Origin: an uncultured Christensenella sp.
GTDB taxonomy: Bacteria > Bacillota > Clostridia > Christensenellales > Borkfalkiaceae
Length of the DNA stretch: 64,000 nucleotides
NCBI GenBank assembly: GCA_910579525.1
Contig: CAJTUK010000006.1
Location: forward strand, 62,001 to 126,000
Direction of reading: 5' to 3'
Of the stretch, positions 42,683 through 51,944 are shown one piece after another. The notes below the pieces were generated by a model that worked only from the letters and a program-made list of their open reading frames with translations, searched no databases and was not told the DNA's origin. Both the position numbers and the translations under genes were made by a program. Positions within the stretch are counted from its first letter, which is position 1. Each line of letters starts with the position of its first letter.

Positions 42683-45600
42683 ATGAAAAAGTTATCTAAA
42701 GTTTTTGCGCGTAAAACCGTAAGCGGCGGAGCGTGCGTAAAGCAGAAGAAACTGAAAAGGGGAGTTTTAGCCCTGCTCGGCGCGGTTATGGCGGTGAGTC
42801 TTGCGGGCGCGGGGATAAGCTACGGCTTGCCCGTTAACGCTATGAGCTCTGCGGGGACAACGACCGTTGCGGGCGATTTGTGGAACGAAACATCAAAGGG
42901 GTTTAATAAATCCACTCTTAACGGGCTCGCTTCAAAAATTACGGGCGCGGGCGGCGGTTATTCGGACCTGGTTTCAAAATTAAACAGTGCAACGGATAAT
43001 AAATTAAGCTCCGCAAACCTGCGCACTATCAACTCCAATAACGACGTTCTGGTCAACTTTAACGGTAAAAAGTGGACGGTGACTTATGTTTCGGAGGACG
43101 TTAACGGCAATATCATAGCCACGCTCTGGTATGCGGATACGGAAATCAATGCTCCTATGTCCAACGGTTGGCGCACTATAGGCGGATATGTTAAAGATTT
43201 GCCTGCGGATTATTATGCGTATTCCAACCACTACGGCGGTTCTTATTTGCGTTCGGTTGTATTAGGTAACGGCGGTATTTATTACAGCGGAAATTCTATT
43301 AACGTAAATTCTCAAAACGATATTTCAAAAGTAATGCCTGATGATAGCATCGTTAAAGGCTCGCAATTTTATGATTTTGCGCATGGTACTTTATCAAAGT
43401 ATCTCACCGTGCCTAATTATATGGATTGGCAGCAAGACCAAATGGGAGGACTTGTAGATGGTTACCGTTATGTGAACTGTAACTTAAAAGAAGTCCCTGC
43501 TACCGAGGGTACAGGCTCTTGGTATCAAGCTGCTCACGGCGTTGCGGCAATTAAAGACTTTTATTACTTAAATTGGGGTTACGATAAGGTTTGGTTGCCG
43601 TCGTTAGCTGAAACAGGAATTTGGTCTGTTAGCAATAATCAGAAAGCAAGTTCTTCTTCCTTGGGTAAATCTTGGTCGCGCACAGGGTCATATAGTAATG
43701 GCCAATCACTGATGGCGTTAAATGCAAACGGTGACGGTGTAGTCGAAACCCATTCTAAAGACGACGCCGGCGTGCGGCCTGCGGTGCACCTCAATCTTAC
43801 AAAGGCGTTTGCAAGCGTGGGTTACGACGGCGCTGGCGATCTTTATAACGACGCGGCAAACAAATTCAATCGCCCCAACCTCGATAAGCTCTATTCACAG
43901 CTCGGCGCGGCAAATTACAGCACGCTCGAAAGTAAGGTTTCGGGCGGGGCAAACATAACCGCGCAGGATATTGCAAGGTTAAACAACCACCAGGGGGACG
44001 TAACGGTACAATTCGGCGGGTTTAACTGGACGGTTACTTACGTTTCTCAAACAACCACGGGCGACGTTATCGCCACTCTGTGGTACAGGGATACGGAAGA
44101 AGCCGCTTCGTTCTCGGACGGTTGGCGTTCCGATACCGGAGACGGCGGTTACTCTGGTTATATCAAACACTCTAACCACTACGGCGGAAGTCATATCCGC
44201 GCAATAACCCTCGGCAACGGCGGGCAGTATTATACGGCGAGCGGAACTGTCGTTCAAGCCGATTCTGCCGTAACTGCAAAAACCGCAACGGCGGCGGAGG
44301 CGCAGGCTTCTAAATTCTATACTTTTGCGCAGGGCGATTTGGCGCAATATCTTGCCGCGCCCAGTAGCGTAGAATGGCAGCAAAAACAATTATTAAACGT
44401 TAATAATTATCGTAATCAAAACGAAAACCTTGTCAACGTAAACGATAATTGGTATAGCGAGCATATTAAAAATTCACAAAATGACCCGTTGTATTATCAG
44501 TGGTGCAACGATAAAGTTTGGTTGCCCGGGAGCAGTGAAGTAGGTGATCAAAGAATAAACGGAATTTGGGAAACTACTGTATCGCAACGTAGTAGTACTT
44601 TTAACGTTGCCGGTGCAAGCGGTCAGGGTGCCTGGTTGCGTTCGGGATTATATGGTACTCCTTATGGTGCTCATGTTTTAGATAATTCGGGCAACGACTA
44701 TAATATGCGGTCGACTAATAATATGTTAGGCGTAAGGCCTGCTATTCACCTCAATTTGACCAAGGCGGAGAGCAACACGGGAGGCAACAGCTTTGCAGAT
44801 TTAAACAAGGAATTGCAGGATAAGTGGAACGCAGCTATAGAGGAGAGCCTTTATAACGGCGGCAAGCAGGTTGCTTTTACTCTTACGGATAATTGGCTGG
44901 CTTTGCCTGATAAAGATTACAAAACTTCTTTCGGCAAGGGTGTAGGGTTCAGCCGCGGCGGGCTTTATATACCTGCGGGCGCAAATATTGTGTTTGACCT
45001 CAACGGCCGCGTTTTAGACAGGAATTTAAACGTTGGTATAGATTTAGGCAATGCTATTTATAATGACGGCACACTCATAATAAACGACAGTTCTGCCGAC
45101 GAATCGGGCGCGGTAAGAGGTGCTTATTCACTGCAAGATTATGGCGGCGCTGTTTGTAGCACTGGTTATCTGACAATTAACGGCGGTAATTTTATAGACA
45201 ATAACTCTTTCGGCGGTGGCGGACCCGCAGTAATGTCAAGAGGAAGCATTATTGTAAACGGAGGAACTTTTGCTAATAACACGAGTGAACACGGACTTGG
45301 CGGAGCGTTTGTTATTGTAGGTTCGGCAGAATTTAACGGCGGTGTTGTTAAGCATAATGAAGCTACAGTTGCAGAGGCCGGAGCAATATATATTCATACG
45401 GGAAGCCGCGTCGTAATAAACGAAATTGAAATGTCGTTCAATCAAGCGGCTTCGAATGGCGGTGCTATTTATAATAATACGGCTGTATTAATTATAAACG
45501 GGGGTAAGATTCATAACAACTATGCGGGCGGTCAAGGCGGAGGCTTCCAGTCGGCGGCATCAGCAACGCTTGAAATAAACGGCGGCGAAATCACCGAAAA

Positions 45601-48600
45601 TATGGCGGCAAAGCATGGCGGAGCAATAAAAATCAGCGGCAGCAGTAAATTAATTTTTAATGACGGACTTGTCAGCCATAATATAGCGAATGCCACAGAC
45701 TCTTGCGGAGGTGCCGTTATTGTTGAAAGTAATGCGCATGCGATGATAAACGGCGGTGAAATTTCTTATAATAAAGCTACTCGCGGCGGCGGATTATATT
45801 ATAGCGCACTCAGTAAAGGTGAAATAAACGGCGGAAAAATACAATTTAATGAATCATCGCATTTCGGCGGTGGAGTTTATATAAGCAACAATACAAATAT
45901 AACTATGAACGGCGGCAATATTTTAAACAATATTTGCACAGGAGTTACTTCATCGAGCGATTACGGACACGGCGGCGGAGTATATTTGAACGGAAGTTCT
46001 TATACTACAACATTCAATATGAACGGCGGCGTGATTTCGGGAAACAAAGCGGAGAGATCGGGCGGAGTTATTGCTCACCAAGCCAAAGTTGTATTTAATT
46101 TAGCCGGCGGAGTGATTAAAGACAACACGCTGACAGACGGTACAACAAAGTCAAATCTTTATTTGTATCCTACCGGTCATACAATTAAAATAACGGGTAA
46201 GCTCAACAGAACTGCTACTTATGTAGGAATTACCGCAAAAGACGGTCGTACTACGGCGGTGACGAGCGGATATACTTCGGCGGGCAACGCTGCCGGAGAC
46301 GTAAGCAAGTACTTTTTTGCGGATAACGGAAAAACGGTAAGCGTTACTTCTAACGAGGTGGTTATTACTACCACCAATGCGGCGGCAAAGACGGACGCGC
46401 AGTGGAGTTATACACGGAGCGGAAGTTCGGCTGTGAATATCCCCAAAACGGCTTCTTACTATTCCGTAGAATATACGGGGAACGCCTTCACGGTAGCTTG
46501 CAGCGCTGGAGGTAATAAGGGTGTTGACAGTTTAGGCAGACCGGTTACGGTTATGACGGAGGCGGGTAAGTATTATTTTACGGCTAACAATGCCGCAACG
46601 CTGAACAATCCTGTGATTGAGTTCGAGATTTTGCCCAAGAGCATTTCGGGCGCGACGGTTACTGTTGAGGGCAAAGAGGTATATAACGGAAAGGTGCACA
46701 CGCCCGAAGTAAAGGTGGAGCTTGACGGCAAGGTACTTGTCAAGGATAAGGATTACACCCTTGAATATGCCGCAAATATCAATGCGGGCACGGCAAGCGT
46801 GACTGTGCGCGGAGCGGGCAACTACGGCGGTTCGGTTATGGGCTCGTTCGAGATAGAACAGCGCAATATCGAGATACGCTGGGGCAAGTTAGAGGCTGAA
46901 TACGACGGCGCCGTTAAGACGGTTTACGCCGAGGCGGAGGGCGTATTGGCGGGCGAAAGCGTGAGCATTTTGCTCAACTACGCTTTTGGCGGGCGTGCGA
47001 TAACCCCTGTTAACGCGGGGACTTACACGGTTTACGGCTCACTTTCGGCGTCGGGCAACTACAAACTTGCGCCCACGGCAAACCGCTATGAAACTTTTGT
47101 TATAAAGCCGAAGACGGTTGAGGCGGTATGGAGCGGGCTCGAGTTCACCTATAACGGCGAGGAGCAGGCGCCCACAGCTACATATAAAGACATAACCAAC
47201 AAAACGTTGAGTCTTAACGTGACCGTGGGCGGGGCGCATACGGGCGCGAACGTTTACACGGCGGCGGCAACCAGCCCCGACAGCAATTACGTTGTTTCGG
47301 CGGCGAGCTCGAACGTGCAATTCGAAATAAAGAAAAAAGCGGTTGCTCCCGCCTGGGGCGCGAATACTCACGCATATGACGGGGTCAATTATACTCCTTC
47401 GGTCACATTAAACGATATTGACGGCAACGATTTGTCGGCGGGTACGGCGTTCGAGTACTTTAAAAACGGCGTTTCTATAGGCAATACTGCGCCCGCAAAT
47501 CAGGGCAAGTACGTTGTGAGGCTGACTCTTACAAACGCAAATTACTGCCTTGCGGACGACAGCGGAAAAGCTATAGAATATTACGACTACGAATATACCA
47601 TTACGCCTTCGGCGGCAAACGGAAGCTGGACTTTTGCCGGCCCCGATTACGACGGACAGGGCAAGGCGCCTCAATTCGCATATACGGATTCTTCGGAAAC
47701 CTTGACGGTAACGCTGACTTACGGCGTTGACAAGGGCGACGGAACGGCGGATAAGTACACGGCCGATTTACCCGTGAACGCGGGCAACTACGTTGTTAAG
47801 GCTGTTTTCGAAAACGGCAACTACGACGAAATTTTGCACCCCTTTACCATTGGCAAAAAGCAGGTTGCGGTTGCATGGACGGGCGATAAAGACAGCGTTT
47901 CGGTTTCCAACGGCTACAAATGGCTTTACGACGGTAAGGAGCACGCGCCCACGGCAACGGCAAGCGTTGCGGGAGTTGCGGGCGTTACCGATCTGGAAAT
48001 AACCGTTGCGGGAAAGACCGACACGGGCAATTACACGGCTACGGCGGTTCTTAAAGATACCGAACTTAACAAAAACTTTACGCTTACGGGCGAAACGGAG
48101 AATTATGAGATAGCGCACAGCACCATTACGGCGGTAAAGTGGTATAACTACGGTTCCGATACCCCCGTTACGGGCAAGCCGAGCTATCAGTATATTTCGG
48201 TGTTCGGAAGACCCGGACCTAATCTTTCGGCTTACGGCGTTGCCACCATGCAGGGCCCCGACGAGAGCGGTTCGACCGTTACCCGAACGGTTGAAGTGCC
48301 TATGAAGGTTTCTTATATCGGCAGTTTCAACCCGAGCGGATACTGGGATATCGGCACGTATACGGCACAGGCGGCTGTAAGTAACTCCAACTCGTCGACG
48401 GCGCTCGCGGGCACCGCGTTACAGCTTGAGTTCGACGTTACGGAAAAACAGCTCGAAACTACGGTTGCAACCATTGTGTGGGAATTCGTTTCCGCGCAGA
48501 CCGACGACGACACGGGCGCTAAATACTGGACTTACGACGGTCAGCCTCACGCACCCGAGGCAAGGCGCGTTATTCCCGACAAGACTTACGACCCCGACGA

Positions 48601-51241
48601 CGCTTCCACTTACGAAGTTCTCAAAACGGGCGGAGCAAGGACGGACGCGGGAACTTATTACGCGTACATAATGCCCTGCAACTACGATATTGCGGAATCC
48701 GACGCGGATTGCGAGTATGAAATAAGACCGCGCGAAATTACCGTTACCTGGGCGGGCGTAGGCGGCGCGGCTAACAACTTCGAATGGACTTACGACGGAC
48801 TGGCTCACGCTCCCGTTGCAACGGCTAACGGATCGGGCGGACTTACCGTTACGCTCGAAGCCATTACCGAATACGTAAACGCGGGCGAATACGTCGCGGT
48901 TGCAAAGGCGGGCGGAAACTTTAAAATTACGAGCGGCGAAACGCAGAGCTTTAAAATCAAACAGCTCGTGCTCGACCCCGACGACGTTGTCTGGACGGGC
49001 AAGGACGGAAGCACGACCGACTTCAAGTGGACTGCCGACGGTTCGGCTCATGCTCCCGCGGCGGCGCTCACAGTTACTATTAACGGCAGCTCCGTGACTG
49101 TTTCTCTCACCGTGACGGGCGCAACCTCGGCGGTAGGCGTGCACACGGCTTACGCCACGCTCGACAGCTCCGATTCGGCTAACGCAAACTTCGTGCTCAA
49201 AAACGCAAGCAAAGAGTTCTCGATAGAAACAAGCGCTATCCGCGCCATCATGTGGGAAGGAACGGAAAGCGGAGACGCTCTCGTGTTTGTTTATAACGGT
49301 AAAGAACAGACCCCCAAAGCGTATTATTGGGATTCAGACAATAATAAAGTATATCTCAACGTAGTGGGCGGCGCGACGGAGGCGGGCGAATATATCGCTT
49401 ACGTTACCGACGAAACGGGTCTTACCGCGGGAATGAGCCTGAAATACACCATCAAGGCGCAGGAACTTACCGTGAGCTGGGATAAAACCACGGTGACCTA
49501 CGACGGAGCGGAACACGCGCCCGAAGCGGCGTTTGCGGACGCGGACGGCAACACCGTGACTCTGACGCTCGGCACGGACTACAAGGTCACCGCGTTCACA
49601 ACGGCGGGAACGCATGAATCGGAAATAGTTTTCCTCAACAAAAACTATGCGGCGGCGGGCACCACCGGCAGCGCGGAATTCAAGATTAATCCCAAGAAAA
49701 TAACTATTACCTGGGTTGCCAACGACGACGGAACTTTTAACTTTATGTACGACGGCACGGCGAAGAAGCCCTCGTTCAATTCCAGCGAAAGCGGAGTCAC
49801 CGTAACGGTGCTCGGGGAAGAGACGGCGGTAGGCGCCTATACGGCTACGGCGGTTTGCAACGACAACAACTATTATTTGTCCGATTCGGCTCATAAGGAT
49901 AAGGCGGAGCACGAGTTCAACGTTATTCCCTTTGCGATTTCGGTTGATTGGAAGGGCAACGGCGGAGACCCCGATAATTTCAGTTATGAGTACGACGGAA
50001 ATACTTACTTCGCTCCTACGGCGACTTATACCGACTGGAACGGCGACGAACAGACCCTGACCGTGCGCGGCGAGCGTATGGACGCGGGCAAAAATTATCA
50101 GGCTGTTGCCGTTCTGCCCGAAAACTGCTCGTTCAAGTTCACGAGCGGCGAGCACGCGGGAACGCATTCGTTTGAAATTACTCCCAAGCTGATAACGGGA
50201 ATAGTCTGGGAGGGTGTTGACGGAAGCGCAACCGTGTTTGCGTGGACTTACAGCGGAAAACCTCACTCGCCCGTTGCAAAGACACCCGAAGGCGACGTTT
50301 TGTCGGTTACGGGCGCGGCGGCGGACGTCGGCGAATACACTGCAACCGCAGGCTTGCCCAACGCGAGCAACTATAAGTTTGACGAGAGCGTAGACCCCGA
50401 TATAAAATTCACCATTGTGCCCAAGACGGTAGACGTGAAGTGGTACGGCAAAGACGGCAGCGAAACCGACTTTGTGTGGGATTATACGGGTTCGCTTATC
50501 TGCCCCGAAGCTAAATTCGAGGACGTGAACGGAACTATGGTAGAAGTTCCCGTAAACGGCGGTGCGGCGGCGGCAGGTCAGCACATAGCCACGGCGGAAG
50601 ATATCTTCGCAAATTACGATTTTTCGGAAGTTTCTCTGACGCAGACGTTTACCGTAAACGCAAAGACTCTTACGTTAAGCTGGAGCGATTCGGATAAGAT
50701 CAAAGACGGCGTTTATACTTACGTTTATAACGGCAAAGTGCAGATGCCCGTTGCGACCTCGGCGGAGGGAATAAATCTCTCTTATACCATACTCGACGCG
50801 GACGGCAATCCCGTTGGCGCGGTTGTCGGCGCGGGAGAATACACCGTTACCGTTTCGCCCGCGGATATGAACTATACAATACCTGCGCAAGACAAGACCG
50901 TAAACGTGGCGATAACCAAAAAGACGGTTACGGTAGAGTGGGGTTCGGATTCGCTCGTTTATACGGGCGGAGCCATAGCTCCCGAGGCGTGGTTTGTGGA
51001 CGCCGACAACCAGTGCATAGCCCTTGCGGTTACGGGCGCGGAGACCGAGCCCGGCACGGGTTACACGGCAACGGCTGACTTTGTGTCGCCCAACGCTAAC
51101 TATGTTCTGGATACAGATTCGGCAAGCAAGACCTATGAAATAGTCAAAAAGACGGAAGACGAGCTCGTATGGGATTGGGCGAACGGGGAATGGAAAGTAC
51201 CCGAGAAAGAGCCCGAAGAGCCTCCCGTAGCAGAAGGTTAA
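42683..51241 (+). CDS. Second giant beta-helix/beta-module protein, tandem relative of the first, without visible anchor
   Basis: About 2852 residues from the ATG at 42683, which follows AGAGAGG; an in-frame ATG 14 codons earlier has no ribosome site. Residues 1-52 form a long basic signal region (KLKRGVLALLGAVMAVSLAGAG). Two DUF6273-like domains follow (about 65-375, ending VRPAVHLNLTK, and 390-700, ending VRPAIHLNLTK), then a beta-helix (about 790-1215) and some twenty stalk modules (about 1240-2820) like those of the first giant. The protein ends VWDWANGEWKVPEKEPEE, then PPVAEG: no membrane helix, LPXTG or binding repeat. A terminator follows 30 bases later. The pair is a tandem duplication with divergence; this copy may be released or have lost its anchor. 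Confidence 0.87.
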   Translation: MKKLSKVFARKTVSGGACVKQKKLKRGVLALLGAVMAVSLAGAGISYGLPVNAMSSAGTTTVAGDLWNETSKGFNKSTLNGLASKITGAGGGYSDLVSKLNSATDNKLSSANLRTINSNNDVLVNFNGKKWTVTYVSEDVNGNIIATLWYADTEINAPMSNGWRTIGGYVKDLPADYYAYSNHYGGSYLRSVVLGNGGIYYSGNSINVNSQNDISKVMPDDSIVKGSQFYDFAHGTLSKYLTVPNYMDWQQDQMGGLVDGYRYVNCNLKEVPATEGTGSWYQAAHGVAAIKDFYYLNWGYDKVWLPSLAETGIWSVSNNQKASSSSLGKSWSRTGSYSNGQSLMALNANGDGVVETHSKDDAGVRPAVHLNLTKAFASVGYDGAGDLYNDAANKFNRPNLDKLYSQLGAANYSTLESKVSGGANITAQDIARLNNHQGDVTVQFGGFNWTVTYVSQTTTGDVIATLWYRDTEEAASFSDGWRSDTGDGGYSGYIKHSNHYGGSHIRAITLGNGGQYYTASGTVVQADSAVTAKTATAAEAQASKFYTFAQGDLAQYLAAPSSVEWQQKQLLNVNNYRNQNENLVNVNDNWYSEHIKNSQNDPLYYQWCNDKVWLPGSSEVGDQRINGIWETTVSQRSSTFNVAGASGQGAWLRSGLYGTPYGAHVLDNSGNDYNMRSTNNMLGVRPAIHLNLTKAESNTGGNSFADLNKELQDKWNAAIEESLYNGGKQVAFTLTDNWLALPDKDYKTSFGKGVGFSRGGLYIPAGANIVFDLNGRVLDRNLNVGIDLGNAIYNDGTLIINDSSADESGAVRGAYSLQDYGGAVCSTGYLTINGGNFIDNNSFGGGGPAVMSRGSIIVNGGTFANNTSEHGLGGAFVIVGSAEFNGGVVKHNEATVAEAGAIYIHTGSRVVINEIEMSFNQAASNGGAIYNNTAVLIINGGKIHNNYAGGQGGGFQSAASATLEINGGEITENMAAKHGGAIKISGSSKLIFNDGLVSHNIANATDSCGGAVIVESNAHAMINGGEISYNKATRGGGLYYSALSKGEINGGKIQFNESSHFGGGVYISNNTNITMNGGNILNNICTGVTSSSDYGHGGGVYLNGSSYTTTFNMNGGVISGNKAERSGGVIAHQAKVVFNLAGGVIKDNTLTDGTTKSNLYLYPTGHTIKITGKLNRTATYVGITAKDGRTTAVTSGYTSAGNAAGDVSKYFFADNGKTVSVTSNEVVITTTNAAAKTDAQWSYTRSGSSAVNIPKTASYYSVEYTGNAFTVACSAGGNKGVDSLGRPVTVMTEAGKYYFTANNAATLNNPVIEFEILPKSISGATVTVEGKEVYNGKVHTPEVKVELDGKVLVKDKDYTLEYAANINAGTASVTVRGAGNYGGSVMGSFEIEQRNIEIRWGKLEAEYDGAVKTVYAEAEGVLAGESVSILLNYAFGGRAITPVNAGTYTVYGSLSASGNYKLAPTANRYETFVIKPKTVEAVWSGLEFTYNGEEQAPTATYKDITNKTLSLNVTVGGAHTGANVYTAAATSPDSNYVVSAASSNVQFEIKKKAVAPAWGANTHAYDGVNYTPSVTLNDIDGNDLSAGTAFEYFKNGVSIGNTAPANQGKYVVRLTLTNANYCLADDSGKAIEYYDYEYTITPSAANGSWTFAGPDYDGQGKAPQFAYTDSSETLTVTLTYGVDKGDGTADKYTADLPVNAGNYVVKAVFENGNYDEILHPFTIGKKQVAVAWTGDKDSVSVSNGYKWLYDGKEHAPTATASVAGVAGVTDLEITVAGKTDTGNYTATAVLKDTELNKNFTLTGETENYEIAHSTITAVKWYNYGSDTPVTGKPSYQYISVFGRPGPNLSAYGVATMQGPDESGSTVTRTVEVPMKVSYIGSFNPSGYWDIGTYTAQAAVSNSNSSTALAGTALQLEFDVTEKQLETTVATIVWEFVSAQTDDDTGAKYWTYDGQPHAPEARRVIPDKTYDPDDASTYEVLKTGGARTDAGTYYAYIMPCNYDIAESDADCEYEIRPREITVTWAGVGGAANNFEWTYDGLAHAPVATANGSGGLTVTLEAITEYVNAGEYVAVAKAGGNFKITSGETQSFKIKQLVLDPDDVVWTGKDGSTTDFKWTADGSAHAPAAALTVTINGSSVTVSLTVTGATSAVGVHTAYATLDSSDSANANFVLKNASKEFSIETSAIRAIMWEGTESGDALVFVYNGKEQTPKAYYWDSDNNKVYLNVVGGATEAGEYIAYVTDETGLTAGMSLKYTIKAQELTVSWDKTTVTYDGAEHAPEAAFADADGNTVTLTLGTDYKVTAFTTAGTHESEIVFLNKNYAAAGTTGSAEFKINPKKITITWVANDDGTFNFMYDGTAKKPSFNSSESGVTVTVLGEETAVGAYTATAVCNDNNYYLSDSAHKDKAEHEFNVIPFAISVDWKGNGGDPDNFSYEYDGNTYFAPTATYTDWNGDEQTLTVRGERMDAGKNYQAVAVLPENCSFKFTSGEHAGTHSFEITPKLITGIVWEGVDGSATVFAWTYSGKPHSPVAKTPEGDVLSVTGAAADVGEYTATAGLPNASNYKFDESVDPDIKFTIVPKTVDVKWYGKDGSETDFVWDYTGSLICPEAKFEDVNGTMVEVPVNGGAAAAGQHIATAEDIFANYDFSEVSLTQTFTVNAKTLTLSWSDSDKIKDGVYTYVYNGKVQMPVATSAEGINLSYTILDADGNPVGAVVGAGEYTVTVSPADMNYTIPAQDKTVNVAITKKTVTVEWGSDSLVYTGGAIAPEAWFVDADNQCIALAVTGAETEPGTGYTATADFVSPNANYVLDTDSASKTYEIVKKTEDELVWDWANGEWKVPEKEPEEPPVAEG

Positions 51242-51271
51242 AAACTATTTTGTAAAAAATAAAGCATTATG

Positions 51272-51306
51272 CCGCCCGTGCGCGATACCGCGCACGGGCG
51301 GTTTTT
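51272..51306 (+). terminator. Strong terminator after the second giant gene
   Basis: Perfect 13-bp stem CCGCCCGTGCGCG / CGCGCACGGGCGG, loop ATAC, then five T. Confidence 0.9.
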
Positions 51307-51380
51307 GCACCGAAAAAAACGACGTTTTGCAATTAGGTAAAATTTTACTTAAAAACTTTGTCGAACCCCGTGCATATTTG

Positions 51381-51410
51381 TTGCAATGTAAAAATAAATT
51401 TTGTTATAAT
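51381..51410 (+). promoter_or_regulatory. Promoter of the hydrogenase operon
   Basis: TTGCAA (51381-51386), 18-base spacer, TATAAT (51405-51410), 36 bases before the ATG. Confidence 0.65.
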
Positions 51411-51445
51411 AAGTATGATTTTATCGATTTAAAAGGAGAGATCTT

Positions 51446-51934
51446 ATGCCGCAAAATTTGTTTGAGGGCACCGAGGAGCAGATGCAAAGCCTGTTGGCTT
51501 GCATAAACGAAAACCGCGGCGTGCCCGGCGCGCTTATGCCCGTATTGCATGAGGCGCAGAATATTTACGGGTACTTGCCCGCCGAGGTGCAAACGGTTAT
51601 AGCCGAAGAGCTTAATATCCCGCTCGCCGAAGTCTACGGGGTGGCTACGTTTTATTCGCAGTTTTCGCTTTCGCCCAAGGGCAAGCATAAAATCAGCGTT
51701 TGCCTCGGCACGGCGTGTTATGTAAAGGGGTCGGACAAGATTCTCGAAGCAATCGAGCACGAGCTTCGCGTAAAATGCGGCGAGTGTACGCCGGATAAAA
51801 AGTTTTCTATAGAAAGTTGCCGTTGCGTAGGCGCGTGCGGGCTTGCGCCCGTTATGATAATCGACGGAGAAGTTTACGGAAGACTGAAACCCGCCGACGT
51901 AAAGGGCATACTCGACAAGTATATACAGGACTGA
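51446..51934 (+). CDS. hndA: Hydrogenase small subunit, NuoE-like [2Fe-2S] protein
   Basis: A 162-residue thioredoxin-like ferredoxin. The [2Fe-2S] ligands are visible as CLGTACYVKG (C-x4-C) and CRCVGACGLAP (the C-x3-C pair). The N-terminal helical domain includes GALMPVLHEAQNIYGYLP, then EVYGVATFYSQF. It passes electrons between the NuoF-like flavoprotein and the rest of the complex. A strong AAGGAGAG site precedes the ATG. It is the first gene of three that together match NAD(P)-linked, often electron-bifurcating, [FeFe] hydrogenases (HndA/HydC). Confidence 0.93.
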   Translation: MPQNLFEGTEEQMQSLLACINENRGVPGALMPVLHEAQNIYGYLPAEVQTVIAEELNIPLAEVYGVATFYSQFSLSPKGKHKISVCLGTACYVKGSDKILEAIEHELRVKCGECTPDKKFSIESCRCVGACGLAPVMIIDGEVYGRLKPADVKGILDKYIQD

Positions 51935-51944
51935 CGGGGGAATT

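Noticed and set aside
33600..46200. Short, evenly repeated GGCGG-containing sequence suggesting an array
   Set aside because: The repeats are in frame and encode the beta-helix turns of the two giant proteins; they are degenerate and not separated by unique spacers, so not CRISPR.
35632..50584. Several open frames of 200-400 codons antisense to the giant genes
   Set aside because: They mirror the codon bias of the real frames, are rich in Arg, Val and Tyr without domains, and lack ribosome sites.
42400..51241. LPXTG sortase signals in the giant proteins
   Set aside because: No LPXTG-like motif followed by a hydrophobic stretch and basic tail was found near either C-terminus.
51307..51445. 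Rex site on the hydrogenase promoter
   Set aside because: TTGTTATAATAAGTATG has one half-site only; the second half does not match.
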